Counted from the stretch's first letter, positions 46,052 through 55,872 are shown. The stretch: 64,000 nucleotides of DNA from Lactobacillus apis (GCF_002837055.1 NZ_PDKP01000001.1:669285-733284), one strand, 5' to 3'. Notes: generated by a model from the letters alone, not told the origin. Program-made: numbers and translations.

Positions 46052-46819
46052 CTAGGCAAAATAATAAATCATAATTCCAGCCGCAACTGCAGCATTAAGT
46101 GATTCTGCTTGCCCTTTAATCGGAATATAGAGCTTTTCATCACAAATATTAGCAACTTCTTCACTTACACCGTGTGCTTCATTCCCAATTACCAAGCCCA
46201 ATTGAGCAACATGCTCAAATTCTGGTAATTGCTTCGCATTTTTGTCTAATAAGCTGGCGTAGACAGGGATAGAATTTAACTTCAATTCATTAATTACTTC
46301 GGATAGTGGTTTAACTATTAAATTAAGGTGAAACTGGCTACCCTGCATTGCACGCTGCGTTTTAGGATTATATAGGTCAACACTTTCAGGTGACAAAATA
46401 ACACCATCAAAGCCGGCAGCGTCGGCAGTTCTGATAATTGTCCCCACATTTCCAGGATCAGAAAGATTATCAAGCAATACCCACTTACCAAAGTTAAATG
46501 AATAGTTCTTCGGCTGAGTCATCTTAAGAACCATAAAAATACTTTGTGAATTTTTAGTGCTAGTTAAATTTCGTGTAATTGCTGTATTTATCAAAAAAAC
46601 GTTTTTGGCGCTTAAATCTACATTTAATTCCTCTTCTGCGCGTTCCAAAGCATCTTCTGTTCCTAGTAAATAAACATAACTTAGCTTTGCTTTAAGTGCT
46701 TCTTCTATTAAGTGAAAACCTTCTATCATGTAAGTACCGGTTTGCTCACGATACTTTTTTTGCTTTAGTTTAGCTAAACTTTTAATAAGTTGATTATTTA
46801 CCGAAGTAATTTGTTCCAT
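46052..46819 (-). CDS. TrmH/SpoU family RNA 2'-O-methyltransferase
   Basis: A 255-residue SPOUT methyltransferase. The N-terminal substrate-binding domain (1-100) precedes the knotted catalytic domain with N-L-S-D-P-G-N-V-G-T-I-I-R-T (motif 1), G-L-V-I-G-N-E-A-H-G-V (motif 2) and I-P-I-K-G-Q-A-E-S-L-N-A-A-V-A (motif 3). Probably methylates 23S rRNA (RlmB-like, YsgA group). In Bacillus ysgA lies beside pheST, matching the position here. Confidence 0.92.
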   Translation of the reverse strand: MEQITSVNNQLIKSLAKLKQKKYREQTGTYMIEGFHLIEEALKAKLSYVYLLGTEDALERAEEELNVDLSAKNVFLINTAITRNLTSTKNSQSIFMVLKMTQPKNYSFNFGKWVLLDNLSDPGNVGTIIRTADAAGFDGVILSPESVDLYNPKTQRAMQGSQFHLNLIVKPLSEVINELKLNSIPVYASLLDKNAKQLPEFEHVAQLGLVIGNEAHGVSEEVANICDEKLYIPIKGQAESLNAAVAAGIMIYYFA

Positions 46820-46922
46820 TTATTTGTCCTCTTTTTATTTAGATTTAGTACCCGCCAATTGTAATATTCGATGAAGAAAATGGTAAAATCAAGATGATAT
46901 GCTTTTAGAAAGGAAAATCATT

Positions 46923-47252
46923 ATGGGCTTATTTAATCATCACAACCACAATAGTGAAAAAACGACTGACTCACCAGTTGAAACGTGGCAGTTAACTGCC
47001 TCTGGTATTGTCCAAGGTGTTGGCTTTCGCTGGAGTGTTATGAACCTTGCCAAGCAGATGAATATTGCTGGTAACGTATGTAATAATAGCGACAGCACAG
47101 TCACCATTACTTTACAGACTAACCTTGATTGCGTCAATCAATTTATCAAGGAACTGCCTCGTAATGTTTCACCTTCTGCACGTATTTCTACAATAAAAAA
47201 AGAAAAACTGACAGATGTAGCCAAACTCCATGGTTTTCATGTATTATATTAA
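46923..47252 (+). CDS. Acylphosphatase with short N-terminal extension
   Basis: A 109-residue protein. A polar extension rich in His and Asn (FNHHNHNSEKT) precedes the acylphosphatase domain. The catalytic Arg is in I-V-Q-G-V-G-F-R and the Asn in A-G-N-V-C-N-N-S-D. The usual D-G-x-V after that Asn reads S-D-S-T-V, a small deviation. The reaction is hydrolysis of acyl phosphates. Start chosen at ATG 46923 after AAAGGA; the 46899 frame lacks a site. Transcribed with yidC downstream. Confidence 0.88.
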   Translation: MGLFNHHNHNSEKTTDSPVETWQLTASGIVQGVGFRWSVMNLAKQMNIAGNVCNNSDSTVTITLQTNLDCVNQFIKELPRNVSPSARISTIKKEKLTDVAKLHGFHVLY

Positions 47253-47288
47253 GTATTGACTTTTTAAAAAAATAACTTGGTGAATTTA

Positions 47289-48260
47289 ATGAAAAAATTT
47301 CGTAAATATATTGGATTAATTGCTCTTTGTTTTGTGGTCATGCTAACTGTTACAGCATGTGCCCAAAATGGTAATGCTGCTACTAAGCCCCCTACAGGCT
47401 TTTTCTATGGCAATATCTATCGCTTTATTGGGAAACCACTTCAAAATATCATGTTGTCGTTCTCGCACATGATTGGTGGAGCAAATGGCGCAGGTTGGGC
47501 AATCATTTTAATGACGTTAGTTGTTAGAGTAGTTCTTCTGCCTTTAATGCTAAGCCAACAAAAGAAATCAACTACACAACAGGAAAAAATGACGCGAGTT
47601 CAGCCTCAAATGCTGTTAATCCAGGACGCAATGAAGCGTAAAGATTTAACTCAAGACCAACAAATGACTTTGGCAGGCTGGCAAAGAGAACTTTATTCGC
47701 AAAACAACATTTCTTTAACAGGCGGTATGGGCTGCTTGCCTTTGATTATTCAGTTTCCAATCATGATTGGAATTTATCAAGCCGTAATGTATTCCAAACC
47801 ACTGGCAAACTCGTTTTTCTTTGGTATCTCACTTAGTGAACGATCCATTTCGGTTACCATCATTGCAACACTGTTTGCTTTCATCCAAGGGTACCTGTCA
47901 ATTATCGGTGTCCCTAAAGAGCAAAAGAAACAAATGCAATCAATGATGTTGATGAACCCAATCATGACTTTGTTTATTTCTCTATCCGTTTCTGGTTCAG
48001 TAGCTTTATACTGGGCTGCCGGAAACTTCTTCTCGGTCATTCAACAGTTGATCGTTACTTTTATCATCATGCCAAAAGTTAAGAGGGACGTTGATGAACA
48101 CCTTAAGAACGAACCAATTAAGGCGATTGTAACGAAAGAGAAAATTGATGAATTACTAAATCAAAAAACTTCAGGTTCAGCTGTCTCTGAAAAAGAAAAG
48201 GAATTGCACGAAAACTTGCGCAACCGTAATAAAGGTAAACAACAAAAGCATCATAAATAA
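47289..48260 (+). CDS. yidC: Membrane protein insertase YidC/Oxa1 (lipoprotein form)
   Basis: A 323-residue insertase. The lipoprotein signal ends V-T-A-C at Cys24. A five-helix Oxa1 core follows, with the W-A-I-I-L-M-T-L-V-V-R helix whose Arg is the hydrophilic-groove residue. There is a long cytoplasmic hairpin (about 95-150) and a basic tail (NKGKQQKHHK) for ribosome contact. This looks like the second (YidC2/SpoIIIJ-YqjG) copy next to acylphosphatase, as in many Lactobacillales. Start ATG 47289 after TTGGTGA. Confidence 0.94.
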   Translation: MKKFRKYIGLIALCFVVMLTVTACAQNGNAATKPPTGFFYGNIYRFIGKPLQNIMLSFSHMIGGANGAGWAIILMTLVVRVVLLPLMLSQQKKSTTQQEKMTRVQPQMLLIQDAMKRKDLTQDQQMTLAGWQRELYSQNNISLTGGMGCLPLIIQFPIMIGIYQAVMYSKPLANSFFFGISLSERSISVTIIATLFAFIQGYLSIIGVPKEQKKQMQSMMLMNPIMTLFISLSVSGSVALYWAAGNFFSVIQQLIVTFIIMPKVKRDVDEHLKNEPIKAIVTKEKIDELLNQKTSGSAVSEKEKELHENLRNRNKGKQQKHHK

Positions 48261-48299
48261 TGATCACTCAAGATTTTTACTGAATAATATAGAACTCCT

Positions 48300-48335
48300 A
48301 AAAGGCTAATTCCAGTACATAGAATTAGCCTTTTT
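48300..48335 (+). terminator. Terminator of acylphosphatase-yidC
   Basis: AAAAGGCTAATTC / GAATTAGCCTTTTT stem with a nine-base loop. Confidence 0.88.
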
Positions 48336-48355
48336 ACTTACCTAAATTAAGCTAA

Positions 48356-48390
48356 AACAAAAACAGCAAAAGCTTTTCTTTTGCTGTTTC
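48356..48390 (-). terminator. Terminator of the two-component operon
   Basis: Minus strand AACAGCAAAAG / CTTTTGCTGTTT stem followed by T-rich sequence. Confidence 0.82.
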
Positions 48391-48403
48391 ATATATTCCT
48401 CTA

Positions 48404-49972
48404 TTACTCTGCTTCTTTTTGACTTTGAGCACGTTCACGCAAAGTTTGTGCCTGCTTCTTTGTGAGGGCTGGGAACTCAATAATGAACTGACTACCCTGA
48501 CCTTCGACTGATTCAACACTAATTTTACCATGATAGCTGTTAACCAGTTTTTGTGCAATCGACAGACCTAAACCATTACCACCCTTTTCACGTGTTCTCG
48601 CTTTATCAACACGGTAGAAACGGTTAAAAATCTTGCTTTGATCTTCTTTAGATATTCCTTCACCAAAATCTTGTACGATGATGTGTACGTCAGTTTGAGC
48701 CAACCCAGCAGAAATGTTAATTTCTTTTCGCGTAGTTGAATACTTTATTCCGTTATCAACCAAAATTACAAGTAGCTGCTCCAAGTGCCCCTGGTAGATT
48801 TGAATTTCAGTATCCTGAGGTAAATCATCCATTTCCAAACCGATTGAAAAGTCCTGATGGACCATTGCCATATCTCCAGCGACACGCTTCAAAACATCCG
48901 CAACGTTTGTTACAGCATTTGGATACTGCACATTGATTTGTTCCGCACGGGTTAAGTCAAGCATTTCTTGAATTAGATGCTGCATTCTGTTGGCTTCTTG
49001 TAATGAAGCATTGATCGATTCCTCCAGAATTTCTGGATCATCTTTGCCCCATCGTTCTAACAAGTTCAAATGTCCCTCGATTACCGCAACTGGTGTGCGC
49101 AACTCATGTGAAACGTCGCCAACAAATTCTTTTTGCTGGTCAATGTATCGCTGCATTCGATCAAGCATTTGATTCAGAGAAACTGCAAGCTCTTGCAGCT
49201 CATCATTTCGGTGAAATCTTCTTATTCGAGCAGTACTGTTTGGATCTGCATTAACTTCACGGGCAACCTTAGACATTTCTTTGATTGGCCGAACAACGCC
49301 GCGCACAATCATATACGAAATCAAAATAAAGACCACAATCGCAATAGCAGAAATCCGTACCATCCATTTAAGTAGATCGTGCATCAACTCATTGTAGTAG
49401 GACATCTTGTTGGCAACAACAATGTAGCCTGTGAGTTTGCCACTATGTGCTGCTCTAACTTTCTGATAGGTAATAATTTGGCGCCGATGGCCCTTAACAT
49501 AGACGCTCTCCATCGAATAATCACCCTTAATATGCTTAAACTTAGGGATTGGTCCACCGTTATCAAAAACGTCTTCTTTTTCCAAGTTATAAACAACAAC
49601 ACTCAAATCAGGGTTTGTTAGTGATGAAAGGAGGTCATCATTAAATGCACTTCCAGGATGGTCATCATTAGTAATAGGCGGATTGCCTTCTAAAACATTT
49701 CTGGTTGATGGCGTTAGAGCAGGAACTACATTAGAAATCTGTAATTCATGTGGAATTCTATTTAAGCTTTCATTTAGCTTAACAACCATCTCAGTTGAGG
49801 TCTTTTTCTGCTGCACGAATGATTGCTGTCCAACAACAGAGTAAATAACAACTGAAAATACAATAAAAGAGACCATGATCGTTAAAGCAACGATACTGAC
49901 CCAGCGTACAATTAACGATGAGTGCTTGGTCTCTTTTTTACCTTTGACTTTACTTCTTTTCATCATCTTCAT
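48404..49972 (-). CDS. Sensor histidine kinase (ArlS/YclK type)
   Basis: A 522-residue kinase. Two transmembrane helices (about 24-48 and 203-225) enclose an extracellular sensor of about 150 residues. HAMP (about 225-280), HisKA with phosphorylated His289 (VGDVSHELRTP) and HATPase (N-G-I-K-Y-S, G-E-G-I, G-N-G-L-G-L-S-I) follow. It overlaps the response regulator gene by 23 nt. The ligand is unknown; ArlRS and YclJK relatives respond to envelope or metabolic stress. Several ATGs at 49963-49972 compete as start. Confidence 0.92.
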   Translation of the reverse strand: MKMMKRSKVKGKKETKHSSLIVRWVSIVALTIMVSFIVFSVVIYSVVGQQSFVQQKKTSTEMVVKLNESLNRIPHELQISNVVPALTPSTRNVLEGNPPITNDDHPGSAFNDDLLSSLTNPDLSVVVYNLEKEDVFDNGGPIPKFKHIKGDYSMESVYVKGHRRQIITYQKVRAAHSGKLTGYIVVANKMSYYNELMHDLLKWMVRISAIAIVVFILISYMIVRGVVRPIKEMSKVAREVNADPNSTARIRRFHRNDELQELAVSLNQMLDRMQRYIDQQKEFVGDVSHELRTPVAVIEGHLNLLERWGKDDPEILEESINASLQEANRMQHLIQEMLDLTRAEQINVQYPNAVTNVADVLKRVAGDMAMVHQDFSIGLEMDDLPQDTEIQIYQGHLEQLLVILVDNGIKYSTTRKEINISAGLAQTDVHIIVQDFGEGISKEDQSKIFNRFYRVDKARTREKGGNGLGLSIAQKLVNSYHGKISVESVEGQGSQFIIEFPALTKKQAQTLRERAQSQKEAE

Positions 49973-50663
49973 CTCTTACCATATATCCGGTACCACGAAC
50001 AGTCTTGATATATGATTGTTGACCTGGGATGTCAATCTTATTACGCAAGTAACGAACATAAACTTCAACAACATTAGTTTCAATGTTTGAACCTGGTCCC
50101 CAAATCTTAGAAAGTAGTTGGTCACGGCTAACAACATTGTTCTTGTTCTTAATTAAAGTCATTAAGAGATTGTATTCACGTTTGGTTAAGTCAACTGCTT
50201 TACCATCCCCGCGACGAACAATTCTATTTGCAGTTTCAATTGTTAAGTCCTTAAACTTAACTACCTTCTTTTCAACTGTATCATCTGACGCATCTTTTTC
50301 AATCTTGACACGACGTAAAACGGCACGTAGACGAGCTAACAATTCTTCAATGGCAAAAGGTTTAACAATGTAATCATCTGCACCATGATCTAAACCAGAA
50401 ACACGATCAATTACAGAATCACGTGCAGTCATCATAATTATCGGTGTACTCTTAACTTGACGAACACGACGAGCAATTTCAAGACCATTTAAGTCAGGCA
50501 ACATTAGGTCGAGTAAAATAGCATCAAAGTCTTCTTTCAAAGCCAAATCCAATGCTTTACGACCGTTGCTCTCAACAACAGTATCATATTTTTCATGTTT
50601 TAATTCTAGCTCCACAAAGCGAGCTAAGTTCTTTTCATCTTCAACAATTAAAATTTTTGCCAT
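49950..50663 (-). CDS. OmpR-family response regulator (ArlR/YclJ type)
   Basis: A 237-residue regulator. The receiver domain has the acidic pair (VEDE), phosphoacceptor Asp52 (LLDLMLPDLNG) and Lys in V-K-P-F. The C-terminal winged helix (about 135-237) carries L-T-K-R-E-Y-N-L-L. Start ATG 50663 (MAKILIV) after AAAGGATG. Paired with the kinase in one transcript; a yceD gene lies upstream with a 143-nt gap. Confidence 0.95.
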   Translation of the reverse strand: MAKILIVEDEKNLARFVELELKHEKYDTVVESNGRKALDLALKEDFDAILLDLMLPDLNGLEIARRVRQVKSTPIIMMTARDSVIDRVSGLDHGADDYIVKPFAIEELLARLRAVLRRVKIEKDASDDTVEKKVVKFKDLTIETANRIVRRGDGKAVDLTKREYNLLMTLIKNKNNVVSRDQLLSKIWGPGSNIETNVVEVYVRYLRNKIDIPGQQSYIKTVRGTGYMVRDEDDEKK

Positions 50664-50805
50664 TTTTATCATCCTTTATATTAACTATCAAATGCTAAAT
50701 CAAGTTAAAACCTTTTAATTAAGATAAGCATACTTTAAAAGAGGTTTTAAAACAAGATTAAAAAACTGAGTTAAGAATAACTCAAAGTTTTTGCATTACT
50801 TATTT

Positions 50806-51372
50806 TTATTTTTGCTTATTATTTTTATCATGTTCATCCTGTTCAAGCAAGGATTTAAGCTTGGCAAGTGCGGGATTAACTTGATTTTTCTTTCCTTGGT
50901 CATAATCACTTTTTGAAATAACAGACCAGCCATTGCCTTGAGGATAGATATCTTCTTTTTCTTCTTCAGGTGTCAAAATTGTGATTGGAATATTAAGAAT
51001 AATATTATCTTCGACTGCAGTCTGCAAATCGATTAAATCATCTTCAACCTTAACGATTGGAATTTCACTTTCATCAATCTTTTCCTTCGGTACTTCTTCA
51101 TCAGTATAGTTTTCCGTAAACCGAAAGTCCTGTTGGTAATCGACAGGTTCTAAACTTCGACTCGACGGAACAACCAAGGAAGCCTTAACATGAAAATCGC
51201 CAGTTACATATGGTTCATTGTAAAAAAGTGAACCAGTTAACTGCACCTTTTTTACTTGATCAACTAAGTTTTTGCTCCGGTCAAAAAATTCTGGCCTCAT
51301 TTGAACTTCCTGATCAATCTTCGTCAAAACTTCATTACTATTTTTGATTTGTGAAAAGTTAATTGATAGCAT
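50806..51372 (-). CDS. YceD family protein (DUF177)
   Basis: A 188-residue protein of the YceD/DUF177 family, proposed to act in 23S rRNA maturation. N-terminal beta-rich part, then the family stretch N-I-P-I-T-I-L-T with L-x-x-L at the end. It normally precedes rpmF (bL32) but no rpmF follows here. Start ATG 51372 after GGAGG, overlapping the tmcAL end by a few nt. Confidence 0.87.
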   Translation of the reverse strand: MLSINFSQIKNSNEVLTKIDQEVQMRPEFFDRSKNLVDQVKKVQLTGSLFYNEPYVTGDFHVKASLVVPSSRSLEPVDYQQDFRFTENYTDEEVPKEKIDESEIPIVKVEDDLIDLQTAVEDNIILNIPITILTPEEEKEDIYPQGNGWSVISKSDYDQGKKNQVNPALAKLKSLLEQDEHDKNNKQK

Positions 51373-51373
51373 T

Positions 51374-52528
51374 CTAAACCTCCAACGGACGACGGCCAAA
51401 ATTTTGATCCTTCTGCATTATTTGTTCAAATAAACGATCAACGCGAACCTGTAAGCCCAATGAACCATGCTTAGCATTGTTCTGATCAACCTTTGAAATA
51501 ATATTGGCAGAAGTATCTTTTCTAATTTGCTTCAAATAATTGCGCCCAAGCTTACTATAACCCAATAGTAACAACGACTCATGGTTAAAGCTTTCAATCA
51601 TATCGTCTTGACTTACATTCAGTAGAGTATACAAGCATAATCTTCTCAAACGCGCATAGGTATACCGTTTCGACTTGATTCTACGTAAAAACTCAGTAAA
51701 GTCATGGGCCAAGTGAATCTCTTGTTTCATTTTATATTCAAGGCCTTCACTCATTTGATATATTTGACGTAGTTCTTCTACACTAGTAGATTCAAGTCGA
51801 TACTTTAAAAATGGGAACAATATATTCCAGTTTGGATACTCGCTTTGGGCATCAAGCATTTGAACTTCTTTTTTGGGCAGCCATTGCTCTAATTCCGAAT
51901 CTATTTTGTTATGCAAAATAATATTGCGAATTGCACTCGCACTTTGAACTACACCATTATTTTGTAACAAATCATCATGCCCAGCACCAATTCGATTAAC
52001 TGGATGTAGTGCTAAAGGTGTACCTAAATTGTGATTTGCAACAGCATAGGCCAACGCCAAAATTGCATTAGGCTCATTAACTTCATGCCCAACTTCACGT
52101 GCAACCATTTGATTATACTGTGTTGAATATGTCTGACTATAATCATTAAAGTCCATATGACTTTGTGGAATTTCTGCAATTTTGCTTCCTAAGTAAGCAA
52201 AATTTTGGGTTGCATCTTCAACGCCAAAAACTAAGTCAGTAACACCAACTTTAACTAATTGGTCGATGCTTCCAAGCGAAAAGAGGTCTGCTGGTTGAAC
52301 CGCAGTTGAAAATGGTAGTTCAAATACTAAATCCGCACCACTTTCAAGTGCAGCCCTAGCACGCGACCACTTATCCATAATTGCCATTTCGCCCCTTTGA
52401 ACATAGTTACCTGACATAACAATCACGATTGGATCTTTGTCTCCTGCCAGATAGCGAGCCTGATTCATCAAAAACTCGTGTCCACTATGAAAGGGATTGT
52501 ATTCAGCAATGATCCCAACAACACTCAT
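51374..52528 (-). CDS. tmcAL: tRNA(Met) cytidine acetate ligase
   Basis: A 384-residue nucleotidyltransferase-fold enzyme. The N-terminal [13 protein letters not shown] motif (HxGH class) marks the TmcAL family, which forms N4-acetylcytidine at the wobble position of elongator tRNA(Met) using acetate and ATP. Also known as YlbM. It is 6 nt after rsfS. Confidence 0.92.
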   Translation of the reverse strand: MSVVGIIAEYNPFHSGHEFLMNQARYLAGDKDPIVIVMSGNYVQRGEMAIMDKWSRARAALESGADLVFELPFSTAVQPADLFSLGSIDQLVKVGVTDLVFGVEDATQNFAYLGSKIAEIPQSHMDFNDYSQTYSTQYNQMVAREVGHEVNEPNAILALAYAVANHNLGTPLALHPVNRIGAGHDDLLQNNGVVQSASAIRNIILHNKIDSELEQWLPKKEVQMLDAQSEYPNWNILFPFLKYRLESTSVEELRQIYQMSEGLEYKMKQEIHLAHDFTEFLRRIKSKRYTYARLRRLCLYTLLNVSQDDMIESFNHESLLLLGYSKLGRNYLKQIRKDTSANIISKVDQNNAKHGSLGLQVRVDRLFEQIMQKDQNFGRRPLEV

Positions 52529-52534
52529 TAGCAG

Positions 52535-52882
52535 CTAATCTTCCTCTAACTCTAATTTTTTACCGTCTGCCCATAGTTTTTCGACATTATAAAAGTCTCG
52601 GGCTTCTTCAGTAAAGACATTGACGACTACATCACCTAAATCTAAAAGCAGCCAATTTGATTCGCTACTTCCTTCAACTCGATAATCATAGAAGTCAGCC
52701 TTATGTGCCTCATCAATAATTGCATTAGCAATTGCGTGCAACTGTCTATTAGAACCTGCACTGGTAACAACGTAATAATCAGCTAAAATACTGTATCCTT
52801 GCATGTCATATGCAGCAGTATCCTCACCATGGCGGTCACTGATTGCTTTTAATGTAAAAGCTAAGATTTCTTTACTAGTCAA
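52535..52882 (-). CDS. rsfS: Ribosome silencing factor RsfS, TTG start
   Basis: A 115-residue protein that binds uL14 and blocks subunit joining when nutrients fall. The segment Y-Y-V-V-T-S-A-G-S-N-R-Q and the final W-L-L-L-D-L-G-D-V-V-V-N-V-F are diagnostic. The start codon is TTG at 52882, 5 nt after AAGGAG; no ATG fits, so low-efficiency initiation is likely. Lies in the yqeK-rsfS order found in Bacillus. Confidence 0.95.
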   Translation of the reverse strand: MTSKEILAFTLKAISDRHGEDTAAYDMQGYSILADYYVVTSAGSNRQLHAIANAIIDEAHKADFYDYRVEGSSESNWLLLDLGDVVVNVFTEEARDFYNVEKLWADGKKLELEED

Positions 52883-52891
52883 TTTTTCTCC

Positions 52892-53491
52892 TTATTGCTT
52901 TTTGACACTCCACACATTGTATGCTTCTAAAGTGCGTGGATAAATTTTACTTCTGTTATGGACTAAATATTCAAGTGTATGTGCAAGTTGATAGCCTACA
53001 CCTTCATTTAAGTTGGCATAGGTGACATCACGTGCTTGTTCAACACCCGCAAAATCTCGTCCAGGCTCAATATAATCAGCCATATAAACAATCTTATCTA
53101 AGGTGGTCATTTCTGTATCAGCAGTTGTATGACGTCGTACAGCGGTTAATATTTCCGCATCAGTAATTTTTAAATCACGTTCAATAAAGTAAGTACCAAC
53201 TATTCCATGCCAGATTGCAGGACCCCAATTAAGTAAATCCTGATCAAATCCCTGGGTTTTAATTACTTGACGAAATTCTTCTACTGGCACTTGCTTGGCA
53301 TAATCGTGAATAAAGCCAGCAAGTGCGGCTTTATCCTCATCATAACAATTTAGTTTAGCAAGCTTACGAGCCGTCTCACTCACTCCTACACAGTGGGTAA
53401 AACGCTTTTGATCCATATTGCTTCTTTCTTTAGCAACTATTTCAGCGCTAGATAGCGGTGAGTACGTTTCATTAAAAAATAAATCACTCAT
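52892..53491 (-). CDS. yqeK: YqeK, bis(5'-nucleosyl)-tetraphosphatase of the HD family
   Basis: A 199-residue HD-domain metallohydrolase. Ligand pattern: H-C-V-G-V (first His), G-F-I-H-D-Y-A-K (HD), and later W-H-G-I and M-A-D-Y-I-E-P-G-R. YqeK proteins cleave Ap4A symmetrically to ADP. It overlaps nadD by 8 nt. Confidence 0.92.
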   Translation of the reverse strand: MSDLFFNETYSPLSSAEIVAKERSNMDQKRFTHCVGVSETARKLAKLNCYDEDKAALAGFIHDYAKQVPVEEFRQVIKTQGFDQDLLNWGPAIWHGIVGTYFIERDLKITDAEILTAVRRHTTADTEMTTLDKIVYMADYIEPGRDFAGVEQARDVTYANLNEGVGYQLAHTLEYLVHNRSKIYPRTLEAYNVWSVKKQ

Positions 53492-54125
53492 GATATAGTT
53501 CCTTTTTTTGTATATAGTTTCTCACTGTGTCAGGTACAAGATACCTGATTGAGCCACCCATTGCAATAGTTTGGCGTATTGAGGTCGAACTGACATCTAA
53601 GCTTGGCACATCAACCCAGATCATTGGCAATTCTGCTTTAGTGGGATAGCCCGCGCGTTTAATTCCAACCAAGGTTGCCAATTGCGCAATTTTAGTCGGT
53701 TCTTTCCATTCGTTGAAATTATTTACCTGATCACTGCCCATAATCAAGTAATAATGATTTTCAGGTTGAGTTTCATGTAGGTATCGCAATGTATCGACTG
53801 TATATGAAACTCCACCTCGATAGAGTTCAAATAACTTCACCTGAAAATGAGGATTGTCCTGAGTTGCTAATTCTAACATATTAGCACGATCTTGCGGTGA
53901 AACAGTTGGGGAATCCTTCAAAGGCGGAATATTAGTTGGAATAAACCAAACTTCATCGAGATGAAGCTTATTATATACCTGTTCACCTACTATTAAATGA
54001 GCCGAGTGAACGGGATTAAACGTTCCGCCTAAAATTCCAATTTGTTTACCCTTCTTAGGCTCTATTTTTTCTTCTTTAATTTCAACTGACGGAATTTTTC
54101 CTAAATCCTTAGCAATAGCGATCAT
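53484..54125 (-). CDS. nadD: Nicotinate-nucleotide adenylyltransferase
   Basis: NadD (213 residues) adds AMP to NaMN in NAD synthesis. The core begins I-G-I-L-G-G-T-F-N-P-V-H-S-A-H and ends with V-S-S-T-S-I-R. It carries about 28 extra N-terminal residues rich in Lys and Glu compared with the shorter enterobacterial form, a common lactobacillus feature. Overlaps yqeK downstream. Confidence 0.94.
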   Translation of the reverse strand: MIAIAKDLGKIPSVEIKEEKIEPKKGKQIGILGGTFNPVHSAHLIVGEQVYNKLHLDEVWFIPTNIPPLKDSPTVSPQDRANMLELATQDNPHFQVKLFELYRGGVSYTVDTLRYLHETQPENHYYLIMGSDQVNNFNEWKEPTKIAQLATLVGIKRAGYPTKAELPMIWVDVPSLDVSSTSIRQTIAMGGSIRYLVPDTVRNYIQKKELYHE

Positions 54126-54133
54126 TTTTGCCT

Positions 54134-55249
54134 CTAAATTAGTGCGCGTCTAATACCTAAACCAATTTTATCAGGAGTATAAATCTTAACCAAACAATCT
54201 GCTGGCACTGTTACAAAGCCTATACCACCAAATAGCAAGTCACTTTTACTTGAAGTATGGAATTCTTGCCCTTTTAGTTCGGGAAGATCTGTTTCTTTTT
54301 CTGGTGGATTCAACAATTCACCAACATGCTTTTCGTAAAAAGTATCAGCATTCTCAGTCTTGGTGCGATGAATGTATAATCCACGCGCCGCATATACTGT
54401 AAAGCTAGCCGGATCACCCTTGATAAAGTCTATTCTCCCAAGTCCTCCCAAGAATAATGTATTACCTGGCTTTAATTGGTATGTCATAGGTTTTAATGGC
54501 TTTTGTGGCGAAATAACTGCTAATTCACTAGCATTTAATCGCGTTGCCAACTGATTTTCAGTCATAATACCTGGAGTGTCAACTAAAAAGTGTCCATTTT
54601 CCAACGGAATTTCAATTTTATCTAATGTAGTTCCAGGGAAACGAGAAGTTGTAATCAGATTCTTAATGTCACCCATTTGGTCAATAATTGCATTTAACAA
54701 AGTTGATTTTCCAACATTAGTCATACCAACAAAGTATACATCTTCTGTTCTAGAAGCTTTATCTAAATACGAAATTAAAGTTTCTAAGTTCTTTTGTTTT
54801 TTGGCACTAACCAAAAAGATTTTCTTTGGAAATAGGCCAACTCGATTAGCCTCTTGACGCATCCAATCTTTAATTTTGCTTTGGCGAGAATTTAGCGGGA
54901 ATAAATCAAATTTATTTCCTACTAAAATGAAGTCATTATCGCCGATAAAACGTTTGAGAGAAGATAATAATGAATTAGTAAAATCAAATAAATCCACCAC
55001 GTTAACAATTAACGCCTTTTTTTCTGCCAATGAATTTAGCAGTGCTAAAAAGTCATCGTTATCCGCATTAACAGGCATAATTTCATTATAATGACGCAAG
55101 CGGAAACAGCGTTGGCAATATGTATCATTATCTTCGTCTTGATTTTCGATAGCTTTCTTCAAACGTTGAGCTGGTAAAAAGCCTGCTTCTTCCGGATCAG
55201 TTGATTGCAGCTTTGCTCCACAACCGATACAAATTAACTCATCATCCAT
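54134..55249 (-). CDS. yqeH: YqeH, circularly permuted GTPase of 30S assembly
   Basis: A 371-residue ribosome biogenesis GTPase. An N-terminal four-Cys zinc finger (CIGCGAK and CQRCFRLRH) leads into a permuted G domain: G4 (VGNKFDL) comes before G1 (GMTNVGKSTL) and G3 (DTPG). The C-terminal domain resembles TRAP-like RNA binding. It acts in 16S rRNA and small-subunit maturation. Overlaps yqeG by 8 nt. Confidence 0.94.
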   Translation of the reverse strand: MDDELICIGCGAKLQSTDPEEAGFLPAQRLKKAIENQDEDNDTYCQRCFRLRHYNEIMPVNADNDDFLALLNSLAEKKALIVNVVDLFDFTNSLLSSLKRFIGDNDFILVGNKFDLFPLNSRQSKIKDWMRQEANRVGLFPKKIFLVSAKKQKNLETLISYLDKASRTEDVYFVGMTNVGKSTLLNAIIDQMGDIKNLITTSRFPGTTLDKIEIPLENGHFLVDTPGIMTENQLATRLNASELAVISPQKPLKPMTYQLKPGNTLFLGGLGRIDFIKGDPASFTVYAARGLYIHRTKTENADTFYEKHVGELLNPPEKETDLPELKGQEFHTSSKSDLLFGGIGFVTVPADCLVKIYTPDKIGLGIRRALI

Positions 55250-55766
55250 TTTCTAATGTCTCCTTAAAGGTAACTCTATGCGAAATTGCTAAAAAGAAAA
55301 AAATTATTTTTTCTAAGAAGCGATTAATGCGAGTATTCCATTTATCCGTTTCAACCAATGGTTTCACCAAAACTGACTCTACACCAGCCAAATTTCCAGC
55401 CTGAATATCAGTAATCAACTGGTCGCCAACCATCATTACCTGATCTTTTGCCAAACCAAGTTGTTCTCTTTTTTTAGTTATTGCAAAAGGAAGCGGCTTT
55501 CTTGACTTCGCAACGAAGTCAATTTGATATGGGTTCAGAACCTTACCGATTCTTTCTGCATTATTATTGGATATTACAACCAATTTGATGCCAGCTTTGG
55601 CCAAACGTTGATTGAGTTCATCCATTTTTTTGGCAGTCTCAAATTCATTCCATGCAAGTAATGTATTATCCAAATCTGAAAAAACTGCTTTGACATTCAT
55701 TTGTTGAAGCACATCAGTATCTAAATGATAAATCGTATCAATTGTATAACGTGGCCTGAATAACAT
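55242..55766 (-). CDS. YqeG family HAD phosphatase
   Basis: A 174-residue HAD IIIA protein. Motif I is D-L-D-N-T-L (nucleophile and acid-base Asp), motif II is V-I-S-N-N-N, and motifs III/IV lie around G-D-Q-L-I-T-D-I. YqeG relatives include mitochondrial phosphatidylglycerophosphatase GEP4. The substrate in bacteria is uncertain. First gene of the yqeG-yqeH-nadD-yqeK-rsfS-tmcAL-yceD run, all tightly spaced. Confidence 0.9.
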   Translation of the reverse strand: MLFRPRYTIDTIYHLDTDVLQQMNVKAVFSDLDNTLLAWNEFETAKKMDELNQRLAKAGIKLVVISNNNAERIGKVLNPYQIDFVAKSRKPLPFAITKKREQLGLAKDQVMMVGDQLITDIQAGNLAGVESVLVKPLVETDKWNTRINRFLEKIIFFFLAISHRVTFKETLENG

Positions 55767-55841
55767 TCAACTTCCCCTTTATTTAAGTTTTCACTCATCT
55801 AATATATCAAAAAAACTCAGTAAAGTGATAATTTTTGACAT

Positions 55842-55869
55842 AAAAAAATGGCGCCAATGCGCCATTTTT
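55842..55869 (-). terminator. Terminator of infC-rpmI-rplT
   Basis: Minus strand AAAAATGGCGC / GCGCCATTTTTTT stem with an ATTG loop, right after rplT. Confidence 0.88.
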
Positions 55870-55872
55870 AAA

